Positions 9,416 through 19,030 are shown, numbered from the stretch's first letter. The stretch: DNA of 64,000 nt from Breoghania sp. L-A4 (GCF_003432385.1 NZ_CP031841.1:1116001-1180000), one strand, 5' to 3'. Translations and numbers: made by a program. Notes: generated from the sequence alone by a model not told the origin.

Positions 9416-9453
9416 TTGGGGCGGTGGAGACGGGACAATCGAGCACGCGGCCC

Positions 9454-9597
9454 ATCCTTCGAGACGGGCCTTGCGGCCCTCCTCAGGATGAGGCGGTGGG
9501 TGCAGCTGATGAGGCGGTGCGTGTCGCTTTCCAATGAAACATCAACACGATGGACCTCATCCTGAGGAGGCGCGGCAGCGCCGTCTCGAAGGATGGG
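9454..9597. repeat. Inverted pair of REP-like palindromic repeats
   Basis: Two copies of a dispersed palindrome face each other: 9454-9493 (ATCCTTCGAGACG ... CTCAGGATGAGG) and 9555-9597 (CCTCATCCTGAGG ... CGTCTCGAAGGAT). Further copies are at 33572-33613, 33717-33760 and 33975-34020. Each copy is itself a hairpin with a variable GC-rich middle. Such repeats are abundant between genes in Hyphomicrobiales genomes. Confidence 0.8.
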
Positions 9598-9671
9598 CGG
9601 TGTGTTGGAACGCTTTCTGCGCGGGTCCGGGCGGCGCGCGAAGCCTCCGCATCGAAATCCTGTCCGGGCGC

Positions 9672-10205
9672 TCAGCGCGCCGGGCGATAGGCGCGCAGGA
9701 GGGCGAGGATTTCCTCGGCGTCGCCCTGCATCGTGTGCAGCGGCACCTCGATGCGGGTGGGCGTCTTGCGCGTGTAGCAGCGCGCCATCAGCATCCGCCA
9801 CACCGGCTGCGCCTCGCGTTTGACCACGGCGTCCTCGAGGGGCCGCGTCAGGGTGACGATGAGATTGCTCAGCACGATGGAGCGCACCGAGGTGCGGTAG
9901 AGCTCGAGGTCGGCGATCTCGGCCCAGTCGATGAAGCCGATGCCCTCGATGAACAGCCCGCCGGCGTTGGCGCCGAGTTTGGGGCGGCCGGCCTCCACCA
10001 GCGGATAGTAGTGGAAGGTGGCGAGCAGACCTGCGGCAATGAGCACGAGAAACGCCGGGCCGGAGCCGGTGGCGACAGCCACACCGCCCAGGCCGGCCAC
10101 GAACAGGCCGCCATAGACCAGGCCTTCGCCCGTGCCTTTGCGATAGCCGATGGCGAAGGGCCTGGGCCCTTCCGTCTCGTCCGCCCAGGGATCGCGCATG
10201 TCCAT
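9672..10205 (-). CDS. Membrane protein with PH-like (bacterial PH) region
   Basis: A 177-residue protein with two hydrophobic helices at about residues 28-65 (GLVYGGLFVAGLGGVAVATG then AFLVLIAAGLLATFHYYP), followed by a soluble domain resembling bPH/YcxB-type domains (LGANAGGLFIEGIGFIDWAE then LYRTSVRSIVLSNLIVTL). Role unknown. It lies 18 bases downstream of ribB on the same strand and probably shares its transcript. Confidence 0.65.
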   Translation of the reverse strand: MDMRDPWADETEGPRPFAIGYRKGTGEGLVYGGLFVAGLGGVAVATGSGPAFLVLIAAGLLATFHYYPLVEAGRPKLGANAGGLFIEGIGFIDWAEIADLELYRTSVRSIVLSNLIVTLTRPLEDAVVKREAQPVWRMLMARCYTRKTPTRIEVPLHTMQGDAEEILALLRAYRPAR

Positions 10206-10223
10206 CGTCCCCCGTTTTGCCGC

Positions 10224-11540
10224 TTACCCGTCGATGATCTCGGTCGTCTCGATGTCGATGCCGAAACCCTCGAGGCCAACATAGTGGCGCTCGCGCGAGG
10301 AGAGAAGGAGGATCGAGGACACGCCGAGATCCTTCAGGATCTGCGCGCCCAGGCCAACCTCGCGCCAGCTTTCCGCGCGCTTCTGCGCCGAGACGTGCTC
10401 CTCGCGGTCGCTGTCGATTTCCTCGCGCGCGCGGCGCGACTGGCGCGCGACGCCGACCGAACCCTCGCGCAGATAGACGACCACGCCGCGTCCGCGTTCG
10501 GCCAGCCCGCGCATGATGGTGTCCAGCGGCTGGGTCCTGCCGAAAACATCGTCGATCACCGATTCCAGGTGCAGCCGCACCGGCACGTGACGGCCGTCGA
10601 GAATATCGCCGTAGACGATGGCCAGATGGTCCATCGGATCGTAGGGCGTGGAATAGGTGATCGCATAGGCGGGGCCGGCGATGGTTTCGATCGACTGCTC
10701 ATAGACGCGCTCGACAAGCTTTTCCTTGCGCTGGCGCCAGGCGATCAGATCGGCCACGGAGACCATCTTCAGGCCGTGCTCCTCGGCAAAGCTGGCCACC
10801 TGCGGGCCGCGCTTGACCGTGCCGTCGTCGTTGACCAGCTCGCTGATCACGCCGATCTCGGGCAGCTCCGCCAACCGGCACAGATCCACGGCGGCCTCCG
10901 TATGGCCAGAGCGCATCAGCACGCCGCCATCCTTGGCGATCAGCGGGAAGATATGCCCAGGCCGCACGAAATCGGCGGCGCCCGCGTTGGGGTTGGCCAT
11001 GGCGCGCACCGTCGCCACCCGGTCTTCGGCCGAAATGCCGGTGGTGGTGTCGTGCTTGTAGTCGATGGAGATCGTGAACGCGGTGGCATGCGGCGCGTCG
11101 TTGGCGCTGACCATCGGATCGAGACGCAGCCGGTGGGCGTTCTCCCGGGTGATCGGCGCGCAGACGATGCCGGAGGTGTGGCGGACGATGAAGGCCATCT
11201 TCTCCGCCGTCGCATGGCAGGCGGCGACGATCAGGTCGCCCTCGTTCTCGCGGTCGTCGTCATCGGTGACGACGACGATCTCGCCACGCTCGAACGCGCG
11301 GATGGCGTCGGCGACGCGGGACTGCTGCATGTCGGAATCCTTTGCTGGGGCGAGCCCGAGGAAATCGTTGGGAGTGACGGCGCCACCCGTCGCCTGCGCG
11401 ATGCGGCAACCCGTCTCGCGTGAAATCCACACGTTCGGGTCGTTGCACAGCGCGGTGATCGCTGCCGGCGAGAGGCCGGTGCGGCGCGCGAAGGCGGAGC
11501 GGGTTTCCTTGGAGCGGGCAAGCCAATCATCAAGTCGCAT
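10224..11540 (-). CDS. ribB: 3,4-dihydroxy-2-butanone-4-phosphate synthase (RibB) with N-terminal HTH and degenerate GCH-II domain
   Basis: A 438-residue, three-part protein. Residues 1-65 form a Cro/YdaS-like helix-turn-helix (FARRTGLSPAAITALCND). Residues about 75-270 are RibB, which makes dihydroxybutanone phosphate from ribulose-5-phosphate for riboflavin synthesis; the active-site loop VTDDDDRENEGDLI and RSGHTEAAVDL are intact. Residues 280-438 resemble GTP cyclohydrolase II, but where RibA has the zinc cysteines this protein reads LHLESVIDDVFGRTQPLDTI, with no cysteines, so GTP cyclohydrolase activity is unlikely (the RibX type). The HTH fusion could allow feedback control of its own gene; that is inference. 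Confidence 0.88.
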   Translation of the reverse strand: MRLDDWLARSKETRSAFARRTGLSPAAITALCNDPNVWISRETGCRIAQATGGAVTPNDFLGLAPAKDSDMQQSRVADAIRAFERGEIVVVTDDDDRENEGDLIVAACHATAEKMAFIVRHTSGIVCAPITRENAHRLRLDPMVSANDAPHATAFTISIDYKHDTTTGISAEDRVATVRAMANPNAGAADFVRPGHIFPLIAKDGGVLMRSGHTEAAVDLCRLAELPEIGVISELVNDDGTVKRGPQVASFAEEHGLKMVSVADLIAWRQRKEKLVERVYEQSIETIAGPAYAITYSTPYDPMDHLAIVYGDILDGRHVPVRLHLESVIDDVFGRTQPLDTIMRGLAERGRGVVVYLREGSVGVARQSRRAREEIDSDREEHVSAQKRAESWREVGLGAQILKDLGVSSILLLSSRERHYVGLEGFGIDIETTEIIDG

Positions 11541-11654
11541 GGCGGCTTTCTACACGCATCGCCGGGCACGCGTAAAGGGGTTTTCAGTGGCACTGAAAGG
11601 GGAGGCGTTCGCAGACGAACTGTCTCGCTATTTGTTGGCAGCGCCTTTCCTTAA

Positions 11655-11767
11655 CCTCTCCCTGTGGGAGAGGTCGGCGCGCATGCGCCGGGTGAGGGGC
11701 GTCAGGTTCTCCGTGAAGCCAAGAGCTTTGATCCCTCACCCCAGCCCTCTCCCCACGGGAGAGGGGG
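11655..11767. repeat. Dispersed CTCTCCC...GGGAGAGG repeats
   Basis: Two copies of a second dispersed repeat family: 11655-11700 (CCTCTCCCTGTGGGAGAGG then GGGTGAGGGG) and 11735-11767 (CCCTCACCCCAGCCCTCTCC and the complementary GGGAGAGGG). A third short copy is at 46965-46986. The 262 bases between ribB and the cytochrome gene hold no gene, only these repeats. Confidence 0.7.
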
Positions 11768-11802
11768 CGGATGCGGGTGCCTCCGCCGAGGAGTGAAACG
11801 CC

Positions 11803-13203
11803 CTATTGCGGCGTCGCGACGCCGGGAAGGCTCAGCAACTCCATGACCTCTTGCGACGCCGTCGTGGAGGCGCGCGGATAGGCGTTGGTGAGCTGGAAGT
11901 CGAGATCGGTCTGGCCGGCGAACTTGCCGTGGCAATTGATGCAGCCGTTCGGCTCCGCGGCGTCCTGCAGGTAGGTCTCCAGCGTCGTGTTGGCGAGATA
12001 TTTGGGCTGGTTGGGGGTGCCGATCGGCGTCGGCGAGGCGCCCCACTGGGCGTTGACCAGCTCGTAGTTCTGCCAGACGTTGTCGGCGCGCAAGGTGACC
12101 AGCGCCGCCTGATACAGCGTGTTGTCGCCGGCCGCGACGGTGTCGACGGGGACGACGCGCATCACTTGCGTGGGCTCCTGGCTGCTTTTCGCCGGCGGCT
12201 CGTTGACGGTGCAAGAAGTGCAGGCCGCGTTGTAGAAATTGTACTGCTGTCCGGCCGCCGGTCCCGCCGTCTGGTCCGGCGCGTTGTCCACATGCTCGAA
12301 CGTCGCCCACATCCATTGCGGCAGTTGCTCGGTCTTCATCACCACGTGCAGGCCGACCAGCCCCAGAAGCTGCTTCGAGCAGACCTGCGTGTCGGGATCG
12401 AGCACCAGCGCCTCGGTGGTGTAGAATTTCTTCGGGTCGTCGGGCTGTTTGGACCCGGTCCCGCCCATCATCTTCCACGCCGCCTTCACCTTGACCGTGC
12501 CGGGCTGCGATGTGGTGTTTGAGGATGCGGGAAAGGCGATCGTCTTGCCGCTCTGGTTGGTGCTGACATAGAATTTGTTGTCCACGACATAGTCGTAATA
12601 GACGCGGTTCAGCTTGACCTCATACCAGACGTTCTCGCCGTTCTGGTCGACCAGCCGGTTGCCGTCCGCCTGCACGATGGAGGTCAGCAGCTCGCCGAAC
12701 TTCGAGGTCATGGTCAGCGTGCGCCTGGCGGCTTCCGGATACTCCGCGGCCAGAGACTGGCACTGCGGCGGAATGCTTTCCGGCGTGTCGAAGGAACTGG
12801 GGGCCACCGGCGGATCGAGATAGATGTCGTTGGTGTCCTTGAAGGTCTCCCACACGGTCGGCCCTGTCGGCAGGGCGGTCGGCCCGCCGCCCTCGCCGGG
12901 GCCGGACAGGAACCCGCCAATGACGTTCTGCCGGTCGGGCACGCCGCGCTCGGTGATCGGCCGCGGCACCGGCCAGTTCAGCGCGATGAATGTGTCCCAG
13001 GCGAGAATGTCGACAAACGGCTGGAAGCCGATCGCGCCGACGTCATGGGTGACCATGTCGTGCGGAATGTCGGGGCTGAAGACGTAGTCGGGCGGCGTGT
13101 ACTGCCGGCCGTCGGCCTGTGCCCAGGATGGCGAACCGGAGATCGTCGTGGCGATGGCGGCGAGAAATGCGAGGCGCGCGGCCGCGCGGACTCTGTGGCG
13201 CAT
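11803..13203 (-). CDS. Exported c-type cytochrome family protein
   Basis: A 466-residue exported protein with a signal peptide (AARLAFLAAIATTISGSPSWA) and a single haem-c motif CINCH (GCINCHGKFAGQ) near residue 420. A CTSC pair (YNAACTSCTVNE) lies mid-protein. The bulk (FVDILAWDTFIALNWPVPR, then TVWETFKDTNDIYLD) matches unnamed secreted cytochrome-like proteins of about 450-550 residues in proteobacteria. It should sit in the periplasm as an electron carrier or haem-bearing enzyme; substrate unknown. Start at 13203 chosen because it opens the signal peptide; the frame extends to 13263. Confidence 0.75.
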   Translation of the reverse strand: MRHRVRAAARLAFLAAIATTISGSPSWAQADGRQYTPPDYVFSPDIPHDMVTHDVGAIGFQPFVDILAWDTFIALNWPVPRPITERGVPDRQNVIGGFLSGPGEGGGPTALPTGPTVWETFKDTNDIYLDPPVAPSSFDTPESIPPQCQSLAAEYPEAARRTLTMTSKFGELLTSIVQADGNRLVDQNGENVWYEVKLNRVYYDYVVDNKFYVSTNQSGKTIAFPASSNTTSQPGTVKVKAAWKMMGGTGSKQPDDPKKFYTTEALVLDPDTQVCSKQLLGLVGLHVVMKTEQLPQWMWATFEHVDNAPDQTAGPAAGQQYNFYNAACTSCTVNEPPAKSSQEPTQVMRVVPVDTVAAGDNTLYQAALVTLRADNVWQNYELVNAQWGASPTPIGTPNQPKYLANTTLETYLQDAAEPNGCINCHGKFAGQTDLDFQLTNAYPRASTTASQEVMELLSLPGVATPQ

Positions 13204-13527
13204 GGTGTCCCTCAATATTTCGCGCCGAGGACAGCCGGTGGCTTGCATGGGTGATGCCTCCAATCCGAGGCGCCCGGCGCGCGATGCAAATCAGTCAATC
13301 AATACAGATGGCATTGGGTGCAGGCGGCATGTGCGAACATGCGGCGTGCTCTTGCTGACGGCGGCGCGGCGAATAAAGGGCCGCAGGCCATCCGCGACGA
13401 CGGTACCAGCGAAGCCGAGCCCTCCGCAATGGCCAAAATTGACGTAGCGGGATACTGACGAGCGCGCGCACCATCGCGCGGCGCCGCGCGTGTCCGAAGC
13501 AGTCGGCTTTGGAGTTCCGGAGAGGCT

Positions 13528-14613
13528 TCAGCCCACCTGGCCGCGATGGCGCAGGAAATGATCGGCCAGCACCAGCGCCATCATCGCCTCGCCCACGGGC
13601 ACGGCGCGGATTCCGACGCAGGGGTCGTGGCGGCCCTTGGTCATCACCTCGACCTCTTCGCCCGAGCGGGTGATCGACTGGCGCGGGGTGAGGATCGACG
13701 ACGTCGGCTTGACGGCGAAGCGGCAGACGACGGGTTCGCCGGAGGAGATGCCGCCGAGCACGCCGCCGGCGTTGTTGGAGAGAAACAGCGGCACCTTGCC
13801 CTGGCCGATGCGCATCTCGTCGGCGTTTTTCTCGCCCGTCAGCGCCGCCGCCTCAAAACCGTTGCCGATCTCCACGCCCTTGACCGCGTTGATCGACATC
13901 ATCGCCGAGGCGATGTCCTGATCGAGCTTGCCGTAGACCGGCGCGCCCAGGCCCGGCGGCACGCCCTCGGCGACGACCTCGACCACGGCGCCAACGGACG
14001 AGCCGGACTTGCGGATGCCGTCGAGATAGTCCGCCCAGAGGCTTGCCGCCTCCTTGTCGGGGCAGAAGAACGGGTTGTTGGCCGTCTCAAGCCAGTCCCA
14101 GTTGTCGCGGTTGATCTTGTGCGGGCCGATCTGCACCAGAGCGCCCCGCACCTGCATCGGCGCGATCACCTTGCGCGCCACCGCGCCGGCCGCAACACGC
14201 GCGGCCGTTTCGCGCGCGGATGAGCGTCCGCCGCCGCGATAGTCGCGGATGCCGTATTTGGCGTCATAGGTGTAGTCGGCGTGGCCCGGCCGGTAGCGTT
14301 CCTTGATCTCGGAATAGTCCTTCGAGCGCTGGTCGACATTCTCGATCATCAGCGAGATCGGCGTGCCGGTGGTCTTCTGCACCCCGTCCTCATCCACCAT
14401 CACGCCGGACAGGATTTTCACCTGGTCCGGCTCCTTGCGCTGGGTGGTGTATTTCGACTGCCCCGGCCTGCGCTTGTCCATCCAGCCCTGGATGTCGGTC
14501 TCGTCGAGCGGGATCAGCGGCGGGCAGCCGTCGACGACGCAGCCGAGCGCCGGCCCGTGGCTCTCGCCCCAGGTGGTGAATCGAAACAGGTGGCCGAAGG
14601 AATTGTGGGACAT
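13528..14613 (-). CDS. aroC: Chorismate synthase
   Basis: A 361-residue chorismate synthase: 5-enolpyruvylshikimate-3-phosphate to chorismate, using reduced FMN, last step of the shikimate pathway. Signatures present: [13 protein letters not shown] near the start, [16 protein letters not shown], and [19 protein letters not shown]. The frame is intact and full length. In many Hyphomicrobiales aroC lies with fabI and a phosphoglycerate-mutase-like gene, as here, though interrupted. Confidence 0.96.
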   Translation of the reverse strand: MSHNSFGHLFRFTTWGESHGPALGCVVDGCPPLIPLDETDIQGWMDKRRPGQSKYTTQRKEPDQVKILSGVMVDEDGVQKTTGTPISLMIENVDQRSKDYSEIKERYRPGHADYTYDAKYGIRDYRGGGRSSARETAARVAAGAVARKVIAPMQVRGALVQIGPHKINRDNWDWLETANNPFFCPDKEAASLWADYLDGIRKSGSSVGAVVEVVAEGVPPGLGAPVYGKLDQDIASAMMSINAVKGVEIGNGFEAAALTGEKNADEMRIGQGKVPLFLSNNAGGVLGGISSGEPVVCRFAVKPTSSILTPRQSITRSGEEVEVMTKGRHDPCVGIRAVPVGEAMMALVLADHFLRHRGQVG

Positions 14614-14812
14614 GGGAACTCTGGCTGACTGGGTCGAACGGACATGCGTGATCGTCGCGTTCTAGACGAAAATTCAGCCCAGCACCAACCAATGAAAAAC
14701 CAGGTCAACAAAAACGGGCGTAAGCGAGGCCCCGGTTGGATAATCAGACGACCGCCGAAACGCCGGCGATGCATCTGACTGTTGTTGGCAGGAAGCGCTT
14801 TGGCCGCCTGTG

Positions 14813-15214
14813 TTATTTCACGGTGATGTCGTAGACGCTGGTCGTCGAGACTCTCAGTGTGCCGTTTGAATAGCGCAGGCGGCTGTTTTCCACTTTGAAA
14901 CTGTCCTTGCCACGAAAGCCCTTGTTCGGGGTGTAGTAGATCACGAGCCCCTTGACCGGCTTGCCGTCGCATCGGCTGGACTTGTTTCTGAATTTCCACG
15001 TTTCCTTGCGGAATTCGACCTTTCCGTGTTCCGGGGCCGTCTTGATCCGGTAGCGCGGCAACGGCCCGTTCAGGCAGGTGTCGCTGTGCACCACAGAATA
15101 TCCGCCAACCGCGGATGTCCGCCCCGGTTTCACCGTGCGGCTGTAGGTTTCAGCCAAGGCGGCTTGCGAGAATAGAAAGGACAAAAAGACAAAAGCAAAA
15201 ATGCCAAATTTCAT
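14813..15214 (-). CDS. Small exported hypothetical protein
   Basis: A 133-residue protein with a signal peptide (MKFGIFAFVFLSFLFSQAALA) and a basic beta-rich mature part with a Cys pair (SDTCLNGPLPRY and KSSRCDGKPV) and GFRGKDSFKVENS, a motif seen in Ig-like/cadherin-like repeats of secreted proteins. A GGGGG Shine-Dalgarno lies 7 bases before the ATG. Function unknown; periplasmic or secreted by inference. Confidence 0.65.
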   Translation of the reverse strand: MKFGIFAFVFLSFLFSQAALAETYSRTVKPGRTSAVGGYSVVHSDTCLNGPLPRYRIKTAPEHGKVEFRKETWKFRNKSSRCDGKPVKGLVIYYTPNKGFRGKDSFKVENSRLRYSNGTLRVSTTSVYDITVK

Positions 15215-15290
15215 GTGAACCCCCAAAAATTCGTGCGCAGAGCCTAGTCAGTATTTTTCACGAGCGCAATTGAGGCTCGCGCAGCACCGG

Positions 15291-16832
15291 CTAGCGGTAA
15301 AACGCCGGGATCAGCAGCACGAAGACGGTCATGATTTCCAACCGGCCGATGATCATGGCGGCGGCGAGGATGTATTTGGCGAGTTCGGGCAGGGAGGCGA
15401 AATTGCCCGCCGGTCCGATGACGTTGCCGATGCCCGGGCCGACGTTGGCCAGCGCCGTGATCGAGCCCGACAGCGCCGTCATGGGGTCGATGCCGGTCAT
15501 CTGCAGAAGCAGTGCCACGCCAAGCCAGGTGAGAAAATACAGGAAGATGAAGCTGGCGATGGAGGCGATTTCCTCGTCCGACAGCTTTCGCGCGCCATAG
15601 CGCGGCGTGACGATGGCGTGCGGATAGGCCTGCTGGCTGAGGTGCTGGCCGATCATGCGGGCGAGAAGCTGGAAGCGGAAGATCTTGATGCCGCCGGCGG
15701 TCGAGCCGGTGCAGCCGCCGACGAAGGTTAGAAGGAAGAACATACCGGCGACCGGCGTCCCCCAGGCGAGATAGTCGGTGACGGCGAAGCCGGTGGTGGT
15801 GACGGTTGAGACGACGTGGAAGGCCACCTGTCCCAGCGCCTTGCCGAAGGGCACGTGGTCGAACACCGTCAGCCACCAGGCGATGCCCAGAGTGGCGCTC
15901 GTGATGAAGGCGAGAAACGCAAAAACCTGGGTTTCCAGCCAGTTGGCCCGGCGTCCCAGCCGGTGATGGCCGCGCGCGAGCCGCAGGTAGGTGAGAAACG
16001 GAATGCCCGAGGCCGTCATGAAGACGACGGCGGTCCAGTTGATGACCGCGCTGTCGAAATAGCCCATGGAGGCGTCGTGGGTCGAAAACCCCCCGGTGCA
16101 AACGGTCGTCAGCGCGTGGTTGATGGCGTCGAACCAGCTCATGCCGCCAAACCTGTAGGCCAGGATGCAGGCAAGGGTGATCAGGCCGTAGACCACCATG
16201 ATGGCGCCCGCGAGCTGGCCGGACCGGTAGAACAGCTTTTCCGACTGATCAGACGATTCCAGCCGAAACAGCTGCATGCCGCCGATGCGCAGGAACGGGA
16301 AGATCACCAGCGCCATGCCGATGATGCCGATGCCGCCGATCCATTGCAGCAGCGAGCGCCACAGCAGGATGGTCTGGGGCAGCTCGTCGAGCCCGCTCAG
16401 CACGGTGGAGCCGGTGGTTGTGATGGCGGAGACGGTTTCAAACAGCGCATCGGCAAACGGCATGTTCATCGGCGGCAGCACCAGCGGCAGCGTCGCCACG
16501 ACCGGCAGCGCGATCCAGGCCAGCACGACAAACAGCGTGGCCTGGCGGAAATCCATCCCGAATTCCTCGGGCGCGGTGGTGGTGATGATGCCCAGGCCGA
16601 ACAGGAAGGTGCCGGCCGAGGCGACCATCAGCGTCACCGCCTCGCCGTCGAGAAACATCGCCGAGATCGCGCCCAGCGCCATTTCGGAAAGCGCGATGAC
16701 GATCAGCAGCCAGCCGATGGGAAAGATGACAAGGTTCAGACGCGCGGAAATGGTCCAGTCCTTCCATGGCGGGAACGCATCGGATGCGCGCCGGGAAGCT
16801 CGGCATCCGGTAAACCATGCAGGCGCCGGCAC
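15291..16832 (-). CDS. trkH: TrkH-family potassium uptake protein (start uncertain)
   Basis: Potassium-translocating subunit of a Trk system, with the four P-loop-like repeats and filter glycines recognisable (TTTGSTVLSGL, TTVCTGGFSTHD, TVTTTGFAVTD, LANVGPGIGN). The family normally starts at about SARLNLVIFPIGWLL, position 16747. No ATG, GTG or TTG is near. GTG at 16832 is used here. An ATG at 16774-16776 would reach the correct frame if one C were missing from the CCC run just after it. AAGGA also precedes an ATT at 16750. The true start therefore needs reads or N-terminal evidence. Confidence 0.85.
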   Translation of the reverse strand: MPAPAWFTGCRASRRASDAFPPWKDWTISARLNLVIFPIGWLLIVIALSEMALGAISAMFLDGEAVTLMVASAGTFLFGLGIITTTAPEEFGMDFRQATLFVVLAWIALPVVATLPLVLPPMNMPFADALFETVSAITTTGSTVLSGLDELPQTILLWRSLLQWIGGIGIIGMALVIFPFLRIGGMQLFRLESSDQSEKLFYRSGQLAGAIMVVYGLITLACILAYRFGGMSWFDAINHALTTVCTGGFSTHDASMGYFDSAVINWTAVVFMTASGIPFLTYLRLARGHHRLGRRANWLETQVFAFLAFITSATLGIAWWLTVFDHVPFGKALGQVAFHVVSTVTTTGFAVTDYLAWGTPVAGMFFLLTFVGGCTGSTAGGIKIFRFQLLARMIGQHLSQQAYPHAIVTPRYGARKLSDEEIASIASFIFLYFLTWLGVALLLQMTGIDPMTALSGSITALANVGPGIGNVIGPAGNFASLPELAKYILAAAMIIGRLEIMTVFVLLIPAFYR

Positions 16833-16926
16833 GGAGCCGGCAAGCACCGGCTTACGAGCCCGCGCCGCAAAACACCAGCCGGAAAATCGGTTGAGGTGTC
16901 CGCGCTGGCGGACCCCGGCGAGGCTG

Positions 16927-17520
16927 CTACAGCCAGGCGCCGATGCCGTTGCGGATGACCAGAAACCGGTCCTGCGGCACGTGCAGCACCGGGACCAGAC
17001 GGCTGGGGGTGCCGAAGACCAGCCCGCGCAGCACGCGGCTGATGCCGCCGTGCGCCACCACCACCGTGTCGCGCTCAAGACTGTCGCGCCAGATCTCGAT
17101 GCGGGCGGACAGCATCTCGTAGCTTTCGCCTTCGGGCGGCACGAAGCGCCACTTGTCGGCCTTGCGCGCCATAACCGACGGCCGGTCGCGCGCCTTCAGC
17201 TCCTTCATGGTGGAGCCTTCCCAGGCGCCGAAGGTGATTTCCTTCAGCCGGTCGTCACAGACATAGCGCGCCGGATCGAGACGGGCGTGTTCTCGCACCA
17301 GCTCCATGGTGTCGCGCGCCCGCGAAAGCGGCGAGGCCACCCAGTCAAACGTCTCCGCATCGCGGCCGATGGAGGCGAGATAGCTTTTGAGCACCCGTCC
17401 GTTGCGCCGGGCCTGATCGCGGCCCAGATCGTTCAGCGGGATGTCGCGTTGGCCCTGCAAGCGGCCTTCGGCGTTCCACGCCGTCTCGCCGTGGCGAATG
17501 AAAATCAAGAAGGGCGGCAT
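16927..17520 (-). CDS. Histidine phosphatase family protein
   Basis: A 197-residue phosphoglycerate-mutase-like phosphatase. The catalytic RHG motif is at the N-terminus (FIRHGETAWNAEGRLQG), the second Arg in SPLSRARDTMEL, the acid in LKEITFGAWEG and the second His in VVAHGGISRVLRGL. Family members dephosphorylate small metabolites; the substrate is unassigned. The ATG at 17520 begins MPPFLIFIRHG; the frame is open upstream to 17559 but adds nothing conserved. Confidence 0.9.
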   Translation of the reverse strand: MPPFLIFIRHGETAWNAEGRLQGQRDIPLNDLGRDQARRNGRVLKSYLASIGRDAETFDWVASPLSRARDTMELVREHARLDPARYVCDDRLKEITFGAWEGSTMKELKARDRPSVMARKADKWRFVPPEGESYEMLSARIEIWRDSLERDTVVVAHGGISRVLRGLVFGTPSRLVPVLHVPQDRFLVIRNGIGAWL

Positions 17521-17821
17521 GGTGATCCTGACTGCGCGCGCAAACCGTATCGCGGGCATGTGGCTGGACTATTACAGCGCGGCCCGGAGGCGGCAAGATC
17601 GCAGGCGCGGAGCGCCATGAAAATGATCAATTCCACAGTGCGTTCGCTATGCGGACACAGGTGTGCGAACCAGCGGTTTTATTAATTGAATTCGCCTTGC
17701 GGGGCGCTACCCTTCGGGAAGCCGGAAGATACCCGGCGCGCAGCGAAGATCGCGTGAGGTTCAATTTTAAATGAGGCGGCGCGGCCCGCGGGGCACGTGA
17801 CGCCCACTGGGAGGAACGACC

Positions 17822-18952
17822 ATGAAACATCTTGTCAGGCGGAGCCTTGTGCCCGCCGCGATGCTGGCATCCGCTTTGATGCTGCCGACGACAACGCTTG
17901 CGGCGGATTTCGACGGCATCCTGTCGAAGATCAAGCTGCCGGCGGGGTTCAAGATCGAGGTTTTCGCCGAACTGCCCAAGCCGCGTTCGATCACCGTGTG
18001 CAAGCCGCTCAACACGATCTACATCGGCTCGCGGCACGGCACGATCCACAGTTTGCGCGACACCAACCAGGACGGCGTGGCCGACGAGGTACTGCAGCGC
18101 GCCGAGGGGCTGAACGTGCCCAACGGGGTCGCCTGCCAGGACTCGCAGCTCTACGTCGGGCTGCAGGACAAGATCGTCAAATGGCCGGTGCCGGCGGAAT
18201 TCGACACCGCCCTGCCGCTCGAGCCGCTGCTTGACGTGAAGGCGGATCTGCCCAACGAGTTCCTGCACGGCTGGCGCTACATCAAGTTCGGTCCGGACAA
18301 GAAGCTCTATGTCTCGATCGGCTCGCCCTGCAACATCTGCGAGCCCAAGGGCATGGAAGGTACGATCTTCCGCATGGATCCGGACGGCTCCAACGTCGAG
18401 ACGGTCGCCTCCGGCGTGCGCAACTCGGTCGGCTTCGACTGGAACCCGGTCACCGGCGCGTTGTATTTCACCGACAATGGCGCCGACGGCATGGGCGACG
18501 ACATTCCGCCCGACGAGCTGAACGCGGTGACCGAAGTGGGCGCCCACTTTGGTTTCCCCTTCTTCGGCGGCAAGGACGTCCGTCTTCAGGGGATGGAGGA
18601 AAAGGATCCGCCGGCCAATGTGGTGCCGCCGGTGATCGAGTTCGGCGCCCACACCGCCAACCTCGGCATCCATTTCTACACCGGCGAGCAGTTCCCCGCT
18701 GAGTACAAGAACGACGCCTTCGTCGCCCAGCACGGCTCGTGGAACCGCACGGTGCCCGACGGCTACCGCATCATGCGCATCACCTTCGATGACGACGGCA
18801 ATGCGACCGGCAAGGAGGTCTTCGCCGAGGGCTGGCTCGACAACGGCTCCGCCATCGGCCGCCCGGTGGATATCGACCAGCTCCCCGACGGCTCGCTGAT
18901 CCTCACCGACGATTTCGCCAATGTGGTGTATCGGATTTCCTACGAGGGATAA
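17822..18952 (+). CDS. Secreted PQQ-type sugar dehydrogenase / sorbosone dehydrogenase-like protein
   Basis: A 376-residue beta-propeller protein with a signal peptide (VPAAMLASALMLPTTTLAADF). The repeats resemble soluble glucose/sorbosone dehydrogenases (GLNVPNGVACQDSQLYVG, RMDPDGSNVETVASGVRNSVG, AQHGSWNRTVPDGYRIMRI, DGSLILTDDFANVVYRISYE). Expected in the periplasm, oxidising an aldose or related substrate with PQQ; no PQQ synthesis genes are in the window. A GGAGGAACGACC Shine-Dalgarno precedes the ATG. Confidence 0.85.
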   Translation: MKHLVRRSLVPAAMLASALMLPTTTLAADFDGILSKIKLPAGFKIEVFAELPKPRSITVCKPLNTIYIGSRHGTIHSLRDTNQDGVADEVLQRAEGLNVPNGVACQDSQLYVGLQDKIVKWPVPAEFDTALPLEPLLDVKADLPNEFLHGWRYIKFGPDKKLYVSIGSPCNICEPKGMEGTIFRMDPDGSNVETVASGVRNSVGFDWNPVTGALYFTDNGADGMGDDIPPDELNAVTEVGAHFGFPFFGGKDVRLQGMEEKDPPANVVPPVIEFGAHTANLGIHFYTGEQFPAEYKNDAFVAQHGSWNRTVPDGYRIMRITFDDDGNATGKEVFAEGWLDNGSAIGRPVDIDQLPDGSLILTDDFANVVYRISYEG

Positions 18953-18978
18953 GCCAGGGATCCGAAAAAGGTATCAAG

Positions 18979-19008
18979 CGCCCGCCGGAGCAATCCGGCG
19001 GGCGTTTT
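18979..19008 (+). terminator. Rho-independent terminator after the sugar dehydrogenase gene
   Basis: A 10-bp perfect stem (CGCCCGCCGG at 18979-18988 with 18995-19004), a 6-base loop and TTTT, 27 bases after the stop codon. Confidence 0.85.
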
Positions 19009-19030
19009 GTCGGGGGAAGGCATCTCTCCC

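Noticed and set aside
9534-11423. 629-codon plus-strand open frame
   Set aside because: Shadow of the PH-like gene and ribB in GC-rich DNA; no domain content.
11541-11802. Possible FMN riboswitch upstream of ribB
   Set aside because: The region holds only dispersed CTCTCCC/GGGAGAG repeats; I could not find the conserved RFN-element core.
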